Shown here piece by piece: positions 46,019 through 56,419 of a stretch of DNA of 64,000 nt (position 1 is the stretch's first letter; each line of letters opens with the position of its first letter). The DNA is taken from the NCBI GenBank assembly GCA_963721175.1, contig CAVRIG010000007.1, positions 434,001 through 498,000 on the forward strand, in the 5' to 3' direction. The stretch is from Aliishimia sp963721175. GTDB lineage: Bacteria; Pseudomonadota; Alphaproteobacteria; Rhodobacterales; Rhodobacteraceae. The notes under the pieces were generated by a model. The model saw only the letters and a program-made list of their open reading frames with translations. It was not told where the DNA came from and ran no database searches. The position numbers were made by a program, and so were the translations under genes.

Positions 46019-46986
46019 TCACCTTTCCTTCACGTAGGGCGCACCGATCGCGCGCGGCGGGATCGCCTTGCCGACGAACCCCGCGAGGATCACGACCGTC
46101 AGGATGTAGGGCAGCGCATCCATGAACTGCACCGGCACGGTGAACGCGCCGATGTCGACGTTCTGGTAGCGCAAGGCGATCGCCTGCAGGAATCCGAAGA
46201 GCATGCAGGAGCCCATCGCCTGCACCGGCCGCCACTTGGCGAAGATGAGCGCGGCCAGCGCGATGAAACCGCGCCCCGCGGTCATGTCCTTCACGAAGCC
46301 CGCCTGCAGCGCCGTGGCGAGATAGGCGCCGGCAAGCCCGCAGAGCACACCGCAGATGCCGACCGCGACGAAGCGCAGGCCGACGACGGAGACGCCCGCC
46401 GTATCCACCGCCGCGGGGTTTTCGCCGACGGCTCGCAGCCGCAGGCCGAAGCGGGTGCGGAAGAGGATCCACCACGTGCCGGGTACGAGGAGAAAGGCGA
46501 CATAGACGAGGATCGAATGGCCCGAGATCAGCTCGGCATAGATCGGGCCGAGGATCGGCACGCGGTGCCAGCGCGTCGGCGAAGGGCAGGGTGATCGGGT
46601 TCGAACCGGGCGCCGCCGACCAGCGACGGGGTGCGTCCGCCCTGGTTGAACCAGTCCTGCGCGATCAGCACGGTCAGTCCGGCCGCGAGGAAATTGATCG
46701 CCACGCCGGAGATCAGCTGGTTGCCCCGGAAGGTGATCGACGCGAGGCCGTGCAGCGCCGAAAGGACCATCGAGCTCGCGATGCCCGCCAGCAGGCCGAG
46801 CCAGACCGACCCGCTGACGGCGGCCACGGCGGCGGAAAAGAAGGCGGCGATCAGCATCTTGCCCTCCAGCCCGATGTCGAAGATGCCCGCGCGTTCGGAA
46901 AAGAGCCCGGCGAGGCAGGCCAGCAGCAGCGGCGTGGCGAGACGCACGGTGAAATCGAGCACCTGGATGACGGTGAGGAAGTCCAA
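46019..46986 (-). CDS. BMP-type (nucleoside) ABC transporter permease 2, frameshifted
   Basis: About 322 residues. 'LAGLFSERAGIFDIGLEGKM' is the hallmark of this permease. It ends AIPPRAIGAPYVKER. The reading starts DFLTVIQVLDFTVRLATPLL from a TTG at 46986; no ATG is near. One break near 46565 joins 'GGARF' to 'PITLPFADAL'. Last gene of the leftward operon bmp - ATPase - permease - permease. Confidence 0.87.
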
Positions 46987-46990
46987 CCGC

Positions 46991-48095
46991 TCAGTTCTTC
47001 CCTGCGGCGCAAGCTGAGGAAGATCCGCTCGAGCGGCATCCGGACCATGTTGTCGAGCGCGCCGGTGAACAGGATCACCAGCGCCTGGATCACGACGATC
47101 AGCTCGCGCGGGATCGTGGTCCAGAGCGCGAGTTCCGCCCCGCCCTGGTAGAGGAAGCCGAAGAGGATCGCGGCCAGAAACACGCCCAGGGGATGGCTGC
47201 GGCCCATCAGCGCGACGGCGATGCCGATGAAGCCCGCGCCTTCGGTCGAGTTCAGGACCAGCCGCTCCGCCTCGCCCATCACGTTGTTGATCGCCATCAT
47301 GCCGGCGAGGCCGCCCGAGATCAGCATCGCGATCATGGTGATCTTGGTGGGCGAAATCCCGGCATACCGCGCGCCGGGTTCGGAATGGCCGTAGGCGCGG
47401 ATCTCGTAGCCCAGCCGCGTGCGCCAGATCAGCAGCCAGACGAGGACGCAGGCCAGCGACGCCGACGAAGAAGCTGACATTCGCGGGCGCGCCTCGAAAG
47501 AGCGGATGTCGAGGGCCGGAGAACATGTCCTGCAACGTGGGCAGGTGCGCCGCCTCGGGAAACCGCGCCGTGGCCGGGTCCATCGATCCCGGCGGCCGCA
47601 GCACGTTGACGAGCATGTAGTTCAGCAGCGCCGCGGCGATGAAGTTGAACATGATCGTGGTGATGACGATATGGCTGCCGCGCTTGGCCTGCAGACAGGC
47701 CGGGATCGCGGCCCAGGCGGCCCCGAAGAGCGCCGCGCCGCAGCGATCGCGCCGAGCAGCGCCAGCGACCAGTGCGGCCAGGGGACGTAGAGGCAGACCA
47801 GCGCCACGCCGAGCCCGCCGAGCATCGCCTGCCCCTCGCCGCCGATGTTGAACAGCCGCGCGTGGAAGGCGACGGCGACGGCGAGCCCGGTGAACATGAA
47901 GTTGGTGGCGTAATAGAGCGTGTAGCCCCAGCCATAGGTGGAGCCCAGCGCGCCCTCGACCATCAGCTTGACGGCCGCGATCGGGTCCTCGCCGATGGCC
48001 AGGATCACCAGCGCCGAGAGGATCGCGGCCAGCAGCAGGGAGATCAGCGGGACCAGGACCACCTCGGCCCATTTGGGCATCACGTCCATGGTCAT
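46991..48095 (-). CDS. BMP-type (nucleoside) ABC transporter permease 1, frameshifted
   Basis: About 368 residues from the ATG at 48095 (MTMDVMPKWAEVVLVPLISL), preceded by AAGGGACC. 'AVAFHARLFNIGGEGQAMLG' and 'KRGSHIVITTIMFNFIAAAL' are family hallmarks. 'GGLAGMMAINNVMGEAERLV' and 'MGRSHPLGVFLAAILFGFLY' follow. Breaks near 47745, 47510 and 47462, plus one close to the end; the stop at 46991 is set by the expected short C-terminus after 'RIFLSLRR'. Between its start and the ATPase stop (48226) are 130 bases without a gene. Confidence 0.85.
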
Positions 48096-48225
48096 GGTCC
48101 CTTCCGGCGTCGGTCCGCTGGGCTCTGCCCCCGTCGCGGCAAGCCGCGCTCCCGAGGTTTTGGACCCAAAGAAGCGGCGTTCGAGTCCGGTTCCGATCGA
48201 CGGCGGGTGCTGGTGAGGTGGCGAT

Positions 48226-49772
48226 CATGCGGCCTCGTCGCTGATGCCGGCCATCAGCAGGCCGAGTTCCTTTTCGTCGGTCTCGTCGGGCAGGCGTTCG
48301 CCCATGATCCGGCCGTCGAACATCACCGCGATCCGGTCGGCCAGCGCCAGGATCTCGTCCAGCTCGACCGAGACCAGCAGGATCGCCTTGCCCTCGTCGC
48401 GCAGGGCGCACGATCTGCTGGTGGATGAACTCGATCGCGCCGATATCGACGCCGCGCGTGGGCTGGCCGACCAGCAGCAGGTCCGGGTTGCGCTCGATCT
48501 CGCGGGCCAGCACGATCTTCTGCTGGTTGCCGCCGGAGAAGTTCTTGGCCGCCAGCTTCGGGATCGGGCGGGCGCACGTCGAAGCGCTTCATCTTGCCCG
48601 CGGTATCTGCGCTTGATGCGCGGCGTTGTCCATCAGGATCCCGGTCCGGTAGGCCGGGTCGTGGTGGTAGCCGAAGGTCGTGTTCTCCCAGGCCTGGTAG
48701 TCCATGATCAGCCTTCGCGCTGGCGGTCCTCGGGCACATGGGCGATGCCGCGCGCCGCGGCGCGACTGGCCGTCGGACTGCTGCCGGTGAGGTCGAGCGG
48801 CACTGCCCGTTCACCGTGATCTGTCCGGTGCCGTCCATGATAGCCGCCCAGCACCTCCAGCAGTTCGGACTGGCCGTTGCCGGCGACGCCCGCGATGCCG
48901 AGGATCTCGCCCGCGCGCACCTGCAGGTCGATGCCGCGCAGCCGCTCCACGCCCTTGTCGTCGACCACGCGCAGGTTCTCGATGTCGAGCACGACCTCGC
49001 CGGGCGTCGCGGGCGTCTTGTCGACCCGCAGCAGCACCTTGCGGCCGACCATCAGCTCGGCCAGCTGCTGCGGGCGAGGTGTCGGCGGTCTTGACCGTCG
49101 CCGTCATCTCGCCGCGCCGCATGACGCTGACGGTGTCGGTGATCTCCATGATCTCGCGCAGCTTGTGGGTGATCAGGATGATCGTCTTGCCCTCGTCCGC
49201 GCAGCCGGCCGAGGATGCGGAACAGCTGGTCGGCCTCGGCCGGGGTCAGCACGCCCGTGGGCTCGTCGAGGATCAGGATGTCGGCCTGCCGGTAGAGCGC
49301 CTTGAGGATCTCGACCCGCTGCTGCATGCCCACGCCGATCTCCTCGATCACGCGCGTCGGGATCGACATTCAGCTCGTATTCCTGCTGCCAGGTCCAGCA
49401 GGGCTCTGCGCGCCTTGGCCAGCGACGGTTGCAGCAGCCCGCCGTCCTCGGCGCCCAGGATGACGTTTTCCAGCACGGTGAAATTCTCGACCAGCTTGAA
49501 GTGCTGGAACACCATGCCGATGCCCGCGGCGATCGCGGCCTGGCTGTCGGGGATCTCGGTCTTGCTGCCCGCCGATGAAGATCTCGCCCGCGTCGGCCTT
49601 GTAGAAGCCGTAGAGGATCGACATCAGCGTCGATTTGCCGGCGCCGTTTTCGCCGATGATGCCGTGGATCGTGCCGGGCATGACGCGGATGCGAGATGTC
49701 CTTGTTGGCCTGCACCGGCCCGAAGGCCTTGGAGATGCCCTTGAGTTCGATGGCCGGCGCCTGCTCGGCCAT
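48226..49772 (-). CDS. BMP-type (nucleoside) ABC transporter ATP-binding protein, frameshifted
   Basis: Two fused ATPase domains, about 515 residues, as in sugar/nucleoside importers. First Walker A 'GIIGENGAGKSTLMSILYGF', first Walker B 'DILILDEPTGVLTPAEADQL', second domain 'GIAGVAGNGQSELLEVLGG' and second signature 'NFSGGNQQKIVLAREIERNP'. The C-terminus is LLMAGISDEAA. Many breaks (for example near 49690, 49570, 49390, 49368, 49205, 49078, 48840, 48765, 48570 and 48410). The start ATG at 49772 lies 80 bases after the BMP gene stop. Confidence 0.85.
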
Positions 49773-49852
49773 GCTGACCCCTGTCGTCTAGGCAGGGCCG
49801 CGCCGATCGATCGACGCGGCCTGCCGTGGTTCATGCCGCGGGATCAGAAGTC

Positions 49853-50844
49853 TCAGCGCCGGGCAGCTGTCGTCGGCGTGTAGTCGTGCACCTCGATCTC
49901 GCCGTCGATGATCTCTGGCGTCGCCTCGTCGACGGCGGCCTTCATCTCGTCGGTGACGAGGTCCTCGTTGTTCTCGTCCAGCGCATAGCCGACGCCGTCC
50001 TCGGCGAGGCCCAGCGACCATGGAGCCGGTTTCCACGTCCGGCGCCGTCCGTCAAGGCGTCGTAGACGGCGATTGTCGACGCGCTTGAGCATCGAGGTCA
50101 GGACCTGCCCGGGTGCAGGTAGTTCTGGTTGCTGTCCACGCCGATCGACAGGATGCCCTCGTCGGCGGCGGCCTGCAGCACGCCGACGCCGGTGCCGCCG
50201 GCCGCGGCATAGACCACGTCGGCGCCCTGGCTGATCTGCGCCTTGGTCAGTTCCGACCCCTTGACCGGGTCGTTCCAGGCGGCGGGGGTGGTGCCGGTCA
50301 TGTTGGCGATCACCGTCGCGTCGGGGTTCACGGCCTTGACGCCCTGGGCATAGCCGCAGGCGAACTTGCGGATCAGCGGGATGTCCATGCCGCCGATGAA
50401 GCCGACCGTGCCGGTCTCGGACGCCATCGCGGCCAGCATGCCGACGAGGTAGGAGCCCTCGTGCTCGTTGAACACGATCGAGCTGCACGTTGGGCTGGTC
50501 CACGACGCATGTCGATGATGACGAAGTTGGTGTCGGGATAGTCCGGCGCGACCTGATCCAGCGCGTCGCCGAAGGCAAAGCCGGTCATGACGATCGGGTT
50601 GGCGCCGGCCTCGGCAAAGCGGCGCAGCGCCTGTTCGCGCTGGGCTTCGGACTGCAGTTCGATCTCGCGGAAGTCGCCGCCGGTTTCCTCGGCCCAGCGC
50701 TGCGGCGCCGTTGAAGGCGGCCTCGTTGAAGGATTTGTCGAACTTGCCGCCGAGGTCGAAGATCAGGGCCGGTTCGGCCAGCGCCGCACCGGCGCTGAGC
50801 GCGAGGGCGGCGGCGGCGCCGAGGAATTTCGTCATGAGGGTCAT
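49853..50844 (-). CDS. BMP-family (nucleoside-type) substrate-binding protein, frameshifted
   Basis: Periplasmic lipoprotein-like receptor of about 330 residues without an obvious lipobox. Signal peptide MTLMTKFLGAAAALALSAG; then 'PALIFDLGGKFDKSFNEAAF', the characteristic start of BMP/PnrA proteins, which bind purine nucleosides. 'GSYLVGMLAAMASETGTVGF', 'GGMDIPLIRKFACGYAQG' and 'GADVVYAAAGGTGVGVLQAA' are further family stretches. Breaks near 50705, 50510, 50485, 50115 and 50020-50075. First gene of the importer operon. Confidence 0.88.
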
Positions 50845-51011
50845 CGTGTGTCTCCCAGGTTTAGTTATTCGGGCCGCGCGCGCGAGGTGCCGCGTCCGCA
50901 CACGGTCTCGGGATCTTGGTCGATCAGGGCAATAGTAAGGCCGAGGCACGGGGTGAGGGTCAACCGATTTCTGGCGCGGATGCCGGCCGCGGATCGGGCG
51001 CTGACCGCGGG

Positions 51012-51421
51012 TCAGCGCGCGCGCAGGATCAGCGCGTCCGCTGCGGTGCCGTCCGGCGCGGCGGTAGTAGCCGGGCCGCGATGGCCACGACTGCGAACCC
51101 GGCCGGCGGTAGAGCGCGAGCGCCGCGGCGTTGTCCGCGGCGACCTCCAGGAAGGCGTCCGTGACGCCCGTCGCCGGCAGCTCGCGAGCCAGGCGCGTCG
51201 AGCAGGCGCGGCCGACGCCCTGGCGCCGGGCGTCGGGTCGACGGCGAAGGGTCAGCAGTTCGGCTTCGGGCGGGACGAACTGCGCGCAGGGCGAAGCCCC
51301 TGGGTTGCGCCGGAAGAAGCGGGTGGTCGGCAGCGACTGGTAGGCGACGAAATCCGCCGCGCTCCAGGGCGCTGTCGGGAAAGCAGCGCGTGCAGGTCGC
51401 GCCAGCATCGTCAGGCGTCAT
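51012..51421 (-). CDS. rimI: Ribosomal-protein-S18-alanine N-acetyltransferase-like GNAT, frameshifted
   Basis: About 136 residues. The start MTPDD at 51421 overlaps the tsaB stop. 'SAADFVAYQSLPTTRFFRRN', 'AQFVPPEAELLTL', the acetyl-CoA motif region 'RRQGVGRA', and 'VTDAFLEVAADNAAALALYR' with a final YYRRAG identify RimI. The tsaB-rimI order is the standard one. Several breaks (near 51380, 51290, 51237, 51195 and 51060-51110). Ends DALILRAR. Confidence 0.82.
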
Positions 51422-52023
51422 CGAGGATGGCAGGCGGCGCGTCGCGCGGCGGCGCGGCATCGGCGGCCGGAGGTAGAGCGGGGCAGGGCGGCGGGCCGTC
51501 GGATCGCGGCGTCGCGGCGAGTGCGGGCGATGCGCCTCGGCGACGGGAGCGGGGCGCCGGCCATCGCGCCGATCGCGCAGCGCGTCCGAGGCGGGCAGCG
51601 TCGGCTTGGCGTCGGCAGCAAGCTCGCGGCTCGATCGGCCCGTCAGCACTGCACGTACGACCATGCCACGCGGCGCGCGCGACTGGCCAGCGCAGGCCGC
51701 GTCGTCCCAAGCCGCCAGCGCATCGAAGCCGGACACGCCGATCGCCGGGATGCCCAGCCCCAGCGCCAGCCCGCGCGCGGCGGAGACGGAGATGCGGATG
51801 CCGGTGAAGTTGCCCGGGGCCGATGCCGACGCCGATGGCGTCGAGATCGCGCCACGTCGAGCGCCGTGTTCCGCCAGCATGTCCTCGAGCAAAGGCATCA
51901 GCCGTTCGGCCTGTCCCTTGCGCCATCTCCTCGCATCGCGGCATCGAGGATCCGTCCGCCGGACAGCAAAGCGGCCGCGCAATGCGCGGCCGATGTGTCG
52001 AAGGCCAGAATCAGAGGCGTCAG
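51411..52023 (-). CDS. tsaB: tRNA threonylcarbamoyladenosine synthesis protein TsaB, frameshifted
   Basis: About 204 residues, partner of TsaD in t6A synthesis. 'LILAFDTSAAHCAAALLSGG' and 'GVGIGPGNFTGIRISVSAAR' with 'GLALGLGIPAIGVSGFDAL' are the TsaB signature. Ends PPAILDDA. No ATG, GTG or TTG lies at the expected N-terminus. The frame opens with CTG at 52023, overlapping the NifU stop, so either the start codon carries a base error or CTG is used. Breaks near 51925, 51855, 51820, 51620-51690 and 51520-51560. Confidence 0.83.
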
Positions 52024-52586
52024 ACGGCAACCGGGCGCACCTCGGTCACTTCGGGGATGTAGTGGCGCAGCAGGTTCTCGATGCCCATCTTCAGCGTCAG
52101 GGTCGAGGACGGGCAGCCCGGCGCAGGCGCCCTGCATGTGCAGGTAGACGACGCCGCGCTCGAACCCGTGGAAGGTGATGTCGCCGCCATCCTGCGCCAC
52201 GGCGGGGCGCACGCGGCTGTCCAGCAACTCCTTGATCTGGCCCACGATCTCGGCATCCTCGCCGTCGTGTTCGGCATGGCCCGATGCATGCCTGTGCATC
52301 GTCCGCCATCACCGGTTGGCCGGACTGGAAATGCTCCATGATCGCGCCCAGGATGGCCGGCTTCGACATGATCCCAATCGACCGCGTCGGCCTTGGTCAC
52401 GGTGACGAAATCGGTGCCGAAGAACACGCCCGTCACGCCGTCGACGGCAAAGAGCCGCTGGGCCAGCGGCGACTTGCCCGCGGCGTCGGGTGCGGGAAAA
52501 TCGGCGGTGCCGGTGTCCAGCACGGTCTGGCCGGGCAGGAATTTCAGCGTCGCCGGGTTCGGCGTGGATTCGGTCTGGATAAACAT
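52020..52586 (-). CDS. NifU-family iron-sulfur scaffold (Nfu-type), frameshifted
   Basis: About 188 residues. N-terminal Nfu domain: 'MFIQTESTPNPATLKFLPG' and 'LFAVDGVTGVFFGTDFVTVT'. C-terminal NifU domain: 'IKELLDSRVRPAVAQDGGDI', with the cluster-binding CxxC read as 'GACAGCPSS' after correction and 'TLTLKMGIENLLRHYIPEV'. It delivers Fe-S clusters. Breaks near 52370, 52290 and 52107. Its stop lies at the tsaB start. Confidence 0.88.
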   Translation of the reverse strand: MFIQTESTPNPATLKFLPGQTVLDTGTADFPAPDAAGKSPLAQRLFAVDGVTGVFFGTDFVTVTKADAVDWDHVEAGHPGRDHGAFPVRPTGDGGRCTGMHRAMPNTTARMPRSWARSRSCWTAACAPPWRRMAATSPSTGSSAASSTCTCRAPAPGCPSSTLTLKMGIENLLRHYIPEVTEVRPVAV

Positions 52587-52688
52587 GATGCGACCCCTGT
52601 TCAGCGTTAACCCACATATGCGGAGTTCGGTGCCATCGAGTCAAGAGTTTGGAATGATTCTAAAACTGAAGCAGGGCGGCGCGCCGGG

Positions 52689-53143
52689 TCAGGTGATCGC
52701 TTCCAGCCGCTCCTTGCTCATGTCGCCCGGCACGATGGTGATCGGGACCGGCAGGGTGCCTGCGTTCCGGGTGAGCTGGGTGACCAGCGGTCCCGGGCCC
52801 TTCTTGCCGCTGCCGGCGCCCAGGACCAGCACGCCGATTTCGGGATCGTCCCGCATCTGCGCGATGATTTCGTCGACCGCCTCGCCTTCGCGGATGACCA
52901 GTTCGGGATCCACGTTCTGCCGGTCGCGCATCCACTTGGCGAAGACCTCGAAATGCACCTCGATCCGCTCGCGCGCCTCTTCGCGCATGATGTCGCCGAC
53001 GCCGATCCAGTGGTTGAATTCCTCCGGCGGGATGATCGACAGGATGGTCACGCCGCCCCCGGTTTTGGCGGCGCGCATCGCCGCGAAACGCATGGCGTTC
53101 AGGCATTCGCGTGATCGTCCAGCACGACGAGAAATTTGCGCAT
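52689..53143 (-). CDS. Universal stress protein (UspA family), frameshifted once
   Basis: About 151 residues, starting MRKFLVVLDD at 53143. 'MRFAAMRAAKTGGGVTILSI' forms the first fold. The ATP-binding loop is 'IGVLVLGAGSGKKGPGPLVT' followed by 'VPITIVPGDMS', the G-x-x-G-x9-G type. One break lies near 53112, just after the first strand. It stands 102 bases upstream of the nfu start on the same strand, transcribed leftward. Confidence 0.87.
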
Positions 53144-53545
53144 CGGCCCGTCCGTCAGTGGTCCGCGCGATCATGGCGCAAGGGCAGGGCGTGTGCAATC
53201 CGGGTTTTCCAAGCTGAATTGTTGCGAAAATTCTTCATGCGAGCCCGGACCGAGCGGCACGTCCCGGACTGTGCGCACCACATCGCGCATCGGCACAGGG
53301 CAAAAGCACAAGTTCCCGTCATATCGGCCAGAGATCCCGCCGAAACGCGCATTATCCGGGAGAGACCTTGCAAGTTGCGACCCGCATGTGTTGTCTTACG
53401 CATGGTTAATGCGGCTCGGAGGGCCGAAGCACATCCAGACACGCAGCTACGACATACACTGCTATGACGCACTCTGGGTCGGACTGTCGAATTTGGATCT
53501 GTCCGGCGGTGCGTTGCGCCAGGTCACGTGGACTTGAGGGGCGAC
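53144..53545. other. Intergenic region, 402 bases
   Basis: Divergent promoter space between the leftward usp gene and the rightward alr gene. I see no open frame worth calling, no tRNA and no strong hairpin. It is less GC-rich than its flanks. Confidence 0.5.
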
Positions 53546-54692
53546 ATGCAGCGTTCCGACACCGCGCCCGCACCCTCCTGGGTGGAGATCGACCTCGATG
53601 CGCTGGCGGCAAACGTGGCGGCGATCCAGGGGCGGTTGCCGGAGGGATGCCGGTACTGCGCCGTCCTCAAGTCGGACGCCTACGGACACGGGATCGCGCG
53701 TGTCGCGCCCGTTCTGGCCGGCGCCGGAATCGATTTCGCGGCCGTGGCGACGAATGACGAGGCGTTCTCGCTGCGGGATGCGGGGTTTGACGGGCGCGTG
53801 ATGCGGGTGCGCGGTGCGACGCTCGCCGAGGCGCAGGCCGCCCGCCCGACCGGGATCGAAGAGCTGCTGACGGACCCGGACTTCGCCGCTGGTATTGCCG
53901 ACACCGATGACCCGCCAGCGGTGCATTTGCCGCTCAACTCCATGGGAATGGGGCGCGACGGGCTGGAGCTGGAAAGTCCCGAGGGACGCGCGGAGACCTG
54001 CGATGTTCTTGGTCTCTCCGGTCTGAACATCGTCGGGATCATGACGCACTTCCCGCTCAACACGGCCGAAGATCTCGAGGACAGCCGCGCGCGCTTCCTG
54101 CGCGACGTCGACTGGGTAATCTCCGAAGGCGGGCTCGAACGCGGTGCGGTTCTGGTCCATGCCGCCAGTTCGCTGGGTCTGCTGGCAGAAGCCGGGATCG
54201 AGTTCGACATGGTCCGCGCCGGTGCGTGCCTGTGGGGTATCGTCGGGCCACGTGCGGAATTCCGCAACGTGATGACGGTGAAATCCCGCGTCACCAGCGT
54301 CAATGACCTGCCCGCCGGGGCGACCGTGGGGTATGACCGGACGAACCGGCTGACCCGCGACGACCCGGGTCGCCAACGTCTCGGCCGGCTATGCCAACGG
54401 CATGCGCCGCGCGATGGCGAACCGCGCCCGCGTCGCCGTGCGCGGCCGTCTTGCGCCGGTGCTGGGCCGAATTTCCATGAACGCGCTGACGATCGACGTC
54501 ACCGATATCGGGAACGTGCGGAGCGGTGACGAGGTTGTTCTATTCGGGGTGCAGGGCGACGCGCGCGTGACCCGCGCCATGGTCGAGGACGCGACCGACA
54601 CGATCATGGCCGATCTTTACTGTGATTGGGGCCGGTCGAACCCGCGCCGCTATCGCCCCCGAACCAACGCCGGCAAGGATGCGGTCCGATGA
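53546..54692 (+). CDS. alr: Alanine racemase (PLP, fold III), frameshifted once
   Basis: About 382 residues; ATG at 53546 with GAGGGG upstream. 'SWVEIDLDALAANVAAIQGR' and the PLP Lys in 'CAVLKSDAYGHGIARVAP' are the alanine racemase N-terminal motifs. The second-domain catalytic Tyr is probably in 'TVGYDRTNRLTR', and 'LGRISMNALTIDVTD' is the C-terminal signature. One extra base near 54367 separates 'TRD' from 'RVANVSAGYANGMRRAM'. Located directly before a TRAP system and an amidohydrolase, so it may be a catabolic racemase for an imported amino acid derivative rather than the cell-wall enzyme. Confidence 0.88.
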
Positions 54693-54771
54693 CCGCCGCG
54701 GCCGGCCAAGAAGCCGAACCAAGATCCGCGAAAAGCGGGCTCCTGACCATCTGATCGGAGGAAGACCCAAG

Positions 54772-55779
54772 ATGAAGAACACATTCGCGACAATGACCGC
54801 CACGGCGGTCGCCCTTGCGCTCCTGTCCGGCGCGGCAAGTGCCGCCGACATGCGCCTGAAGCTTGCCGGCGTGGTGCCGGCCGAGCACTTCGGCAACGAA
54901 ATCCTTGAACAGGTGGTCGAGGACATCGAGGCGGCCGACGTGGGCCTGAGCGTCACGCTCTTTCCATCGGGTCAGCTCGGCTCCGGCGAGGAGCTGTTCG
55001 AAGATGCCGCGCGCGGCAATATCGACCTCGTCCATTCGGTGATCTACGCGCACCGCGATCCCGTGCTCGAGATCAATTCGCTGCCCTACCTCGTCTCCAG
55101 TTTCGACGAGATGGAGGAGATCTACCTGAACTCCGACAGCGCCTTCAACCAGATCTTCGGGGAACGGCTCGAGATGCTGGGCCTGAAGCTGCTCGCCAAC
55201 GCGCCCGAGGGCTTCATCGGCGTCGTCGCCGAGGAAGAACCCAGCAACCCGGCATCGCTCGGCGACAAGGGCGTCAACATCCGCGTCTGGTCGAGCCAGG
55301 TCATCAAGAACACCGTCGAGGCGATGGGCTTCAACGCGACCACCATGAACTGGGGTGAGGTGTTCCCGGCGATCCAGGCGGGCACCGTCGACGGCGCCAT
55401 CTGCTGCACAGCACAACTCGCCTACACCGCGTTCGCCACGTCCGATGTCGGCCACGTCTTCATTCCCTACGGCGCAGTGGTCGAGAACACGACCTACTAC
55501 GCCTCGCTCGACACCTGGGAAGAGATGAACGACGAACAGCGCGAAGCTGTCCAGGCGGCCTTCGACAAGGCGGCGCAGAGCTACTTCAAATTCGCCAAGG
55601 AGAACGAGGCCGAATACATCTCCAAGCTCAAGGAGACGGGCTACGAGGTGGTCGAGATCACCGACGAGGAACGCGCTCAGATTGCAGAGGGCGTGCGCGA
55701 AAAGGTGTGGCCCGGAATCGCGGACATCGTGGGCCAGGACGTCATGGACAAGTTGATGGGAACGACCGCCACGAACTGA
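54772..55779 (+). CDS. TRAP transporter substrate-binding protein (DctP), system 3
   Basis: 335 residues; ATG at 54772 with GGAGGAAG upstream. Signal peptide MKNTFATMTATAVALALLSG, cut near ASAAD. Family features: 'VTLFPSGQLGSGEELFEDAA', 'LGDKGVNIRVWSSQVIKNTV' with the Arg of the ligand site, and 'FPAIQAGTVDGAICCTAQLA'. Intact, as are its two permeases. It follows alr by 79 bases. Confidence 0.93.
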   Translation: MKNTFATMTATAVALALLSGAASAADMRLKLAGVVPAEHFGNEILEQVVEDIEAADVGLSVTLFPSGQLGSGEELFEDAARGNIDLVHSVIYAHRDPVLEINSLPYLVSSFDEMEEIYLNSDSAFNQIFGERLEMLGLKLLANAPEGFIGVVAEEEPSNPASLGDKGVNIRVWSSQVIKNTVEAMGFNATTMNWGEVFPAIQAGTVDGAICCTAQLAYTAFATSDVGHVFIPYGAVVENTTYYASLDTWEEMNDEQREAVQAAFDKAAQSYFKFAKENEAEYISKLKETGYEVVEITDEERAQIAEGVREKVWPGIADIVGQDVMDKLMGTTATN

Positions 55780-55790
55780 TCGGCGTCACG

Positions 55791-55812
55791 GGGCCGCGTC
55801 CCGGCGCGGCCC
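55791..55812 (+). other. Hairpin between dctP and dctQ of TRAP system 3
   Basis: Perfect 8-bp arms GGGCCGCG and CGCGGCCC with a 6-base loop, 11 bases after the dctP stop, no T-run. It matches the position of the hairpin in TRAP system 1 and probably sets the ratio of receptor to permease mRNA. Confidence 0.55.
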
Positions 55813-55846
55813 ACCCGAACATTTCCGACACGAAAGGGGGAATGCC

Positions 55847-56419
55847 ATGCGCGACCTCTCGGACCATCTGCCGCCGGGCATCGCGCGCCTGGTGCATGTG
55901 TTACTGCGATTGCAGACGATCTATGTCTGTTTCGGCTGTCTCGTCATGGGGTTCACCTTCTTCTTGGTGGTGGTGTTCCGGTACGGCTTCAACTCCGATC
56001 TCTTCGCCTACGAGGAATGGCTGCTGATCATCTGCTTCTGGCTCTACTTCATGGCCGCCGCGATCGGCACGTGGGAGGGGAGCCACGTCAACGCCGACCT
56101 CCTGGACTTCGTGATCCTCGACCCGTCGAAGCGCCGCATACGGTCGCTCGTCATCACCGCGATCGAACTCGTGGTGACGCTGGCGCTGATCTACTGGTCG
56201 ATCCTGATGATGATCGACGAGCTTGGCGACTACCCACGCTTCCAGTCGACCATCGCGCTGCAGATCCCGTTCTTCGTGCCGCGCGCCGCGATCCTCGTCG
56301 GCTTCCTGCTGATGGGCTTTTACAGCGCGCTCAGGCTCTGGATCATGTGGAAGCTTCCGGTCTCGGCGTTCGAGCCGGGCGGTGAGGAAGCGGAGTTGCA
56401 CGGGGAGGTGATGCGATGA
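55847..56419 (+). CDS. TRAP transporter small permease (DctQ), system 3
   Basis: 190 residues; ATG at 55847 with AAAGGGGG upstream. Four helices, with 'IYVCFGCLVMGFTFFLVVVF' first and the DctQ core 'SDLFAYEEWLLIICFWLYFM' with 'GTWEGSHVNADLLDF'. Its stop overlaps the dctM ATG (ATGA). The frame is intact. Confidence 0.92.
   Translation: MRDLSDHLPPGIARLVHVLLRLQTIYVCFGCLVMGFTFFLVVVFRYGFNSDLFAYEEWLLIICFWLYFMAAAIGTWEGSHVNADLLDFVILDPSKRRIRSLVITAIELVVTLALIYWSILMMIDELGDYPRFQSTIALQIPFFVPRAAILVGFLLMGFYSALRLWIMWKLPVSAFEPGGEEAELHGEVMR

Noticed and set aside
48096..48225. Short open stretch starting MIATSPAP between the nucleoside ATPase and permease 1
   Set aside because: The peptide shows no similarity to permease N-termini, and the downstream ATG at 48095 has a good ribosome site and the expected family start.
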